A stretch of DNA of 5,863 nt. Source: Pseudomonadota bacterium (GTDB taxonomy: Bacteria; Pseudomonadota; Alphaproteobacteria; UBA2136; UBA6156). The stretch spans positions 1 through 5,863 of the forward strand of contig RFNJ01000045.1 of assembly GCA_009927255.1 (NCBI GenBank), in the 5' to 3' direction. Positions 5,806 to 5,863 of this stretch are shown here, piece after piece. The position numbers and the translations under genes are program-made. Within the stretch, counting starts at the first letter, position 1; each line of letters opens with the position of its first letter. The notes beneath the pieces are model-generated. The model worked only from the letters and a program-made list of their open reading frames with translations. It did no database searches and had not been told where the DNA came from.

Positions 5806-5863
5806 GGAAGGATGATGGGCCGAAATTGCCACTACGCAATTTCGGGGTGCCCATCACCTATCC
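5806..5863. repeat. Hairpin repeat, copy 2 (reaches right window edge)
   Basis: The inner stem CGAAATTGC (5821-5829) pairs with GCAATTTCG (5836-5844) around the loop CACTAC (5830-5835). A one-sided bulge GGGT (5845-5848) follows. The outer stem TGATGGGC (5813-5820) then pairs with GCCCATCA (5849-5856), and weaker pairing continues to the last base of the window. The loop, the TTCG-GGGY-GCCC order and the bulge position match the element at 1-32. It may act as the aconitase transcript end or as a dispersed palindromic element. Confidence 0.65.

Overview
The window is ordinary bacterial chromosome with five protein genes. In order they are a short ATP synthase epsilon subunit (134-400, +), a membrane acyltransferase (401-1417, +), an unrecognised 172-residue basic protein (1510-2028, +), a PLP-dependent aspartate-type aminotransferase (2128-3345, -) and a mitochondrial-type aconitase (3474-5765, +). 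I see no phage, insertion sequence, CRISPR array, rRNA or tRNA. The organism is a GC-rich, probably aerobic or respiring bacterium. The epsilon N-terminal domain looks proteobacterial (alphaproteobacterial in flavour), but its truncated length and the mitochondrial type of the aconitase do not fit a textbook alphaproteobacterium, so I leave the lineage open.

Layout: 1-133 is a non-coding leader with a hairpin repeat at the left edge and a perfect TATAAT box 16 bases before atpC. atpC and the acyltransferase touch (TAAATG) and look co-transcribed. The unknown gene follows after 92 bases, with its own Shine-Dalgarno and a possible promoter. A strong GC hairpin terminator (about 2038-2064) separates it from the convergent aminotransferase, and a second large hairpin (2084-2123) sits at the aminotransferase stop. 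The aminotransferase and the aconitase diverge from a 128-base intergenic region that holds a tandem imperfect repeat overlapping the likely aconitase promoter. After the aconitase come a terminator-like hairpin whose T-rich tail is on the minus strand, and a large hairpin running to the right edge.

Functionally this is central energy metabolism: ATP synthase, TCA-cycle citrate/isocitrate interconversion, and the aspartate-oxaloacetate/glutamate-2-oxoglutarate link. The acyltransferase is probably an envelope modification enzyme whose tie to atpC is positional only.

Three things stand out. The hairpins at the two window edges appear to be two copies of one structured repeat, with conserved loop and bulge but stems that differ in compensating ways. 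The + strand is strongly C-rich whichever strand is coding, so codon use flips between the + genes and the - gene. The unknown gene escapes this bias. I do not see a complete new multi-gene system here.
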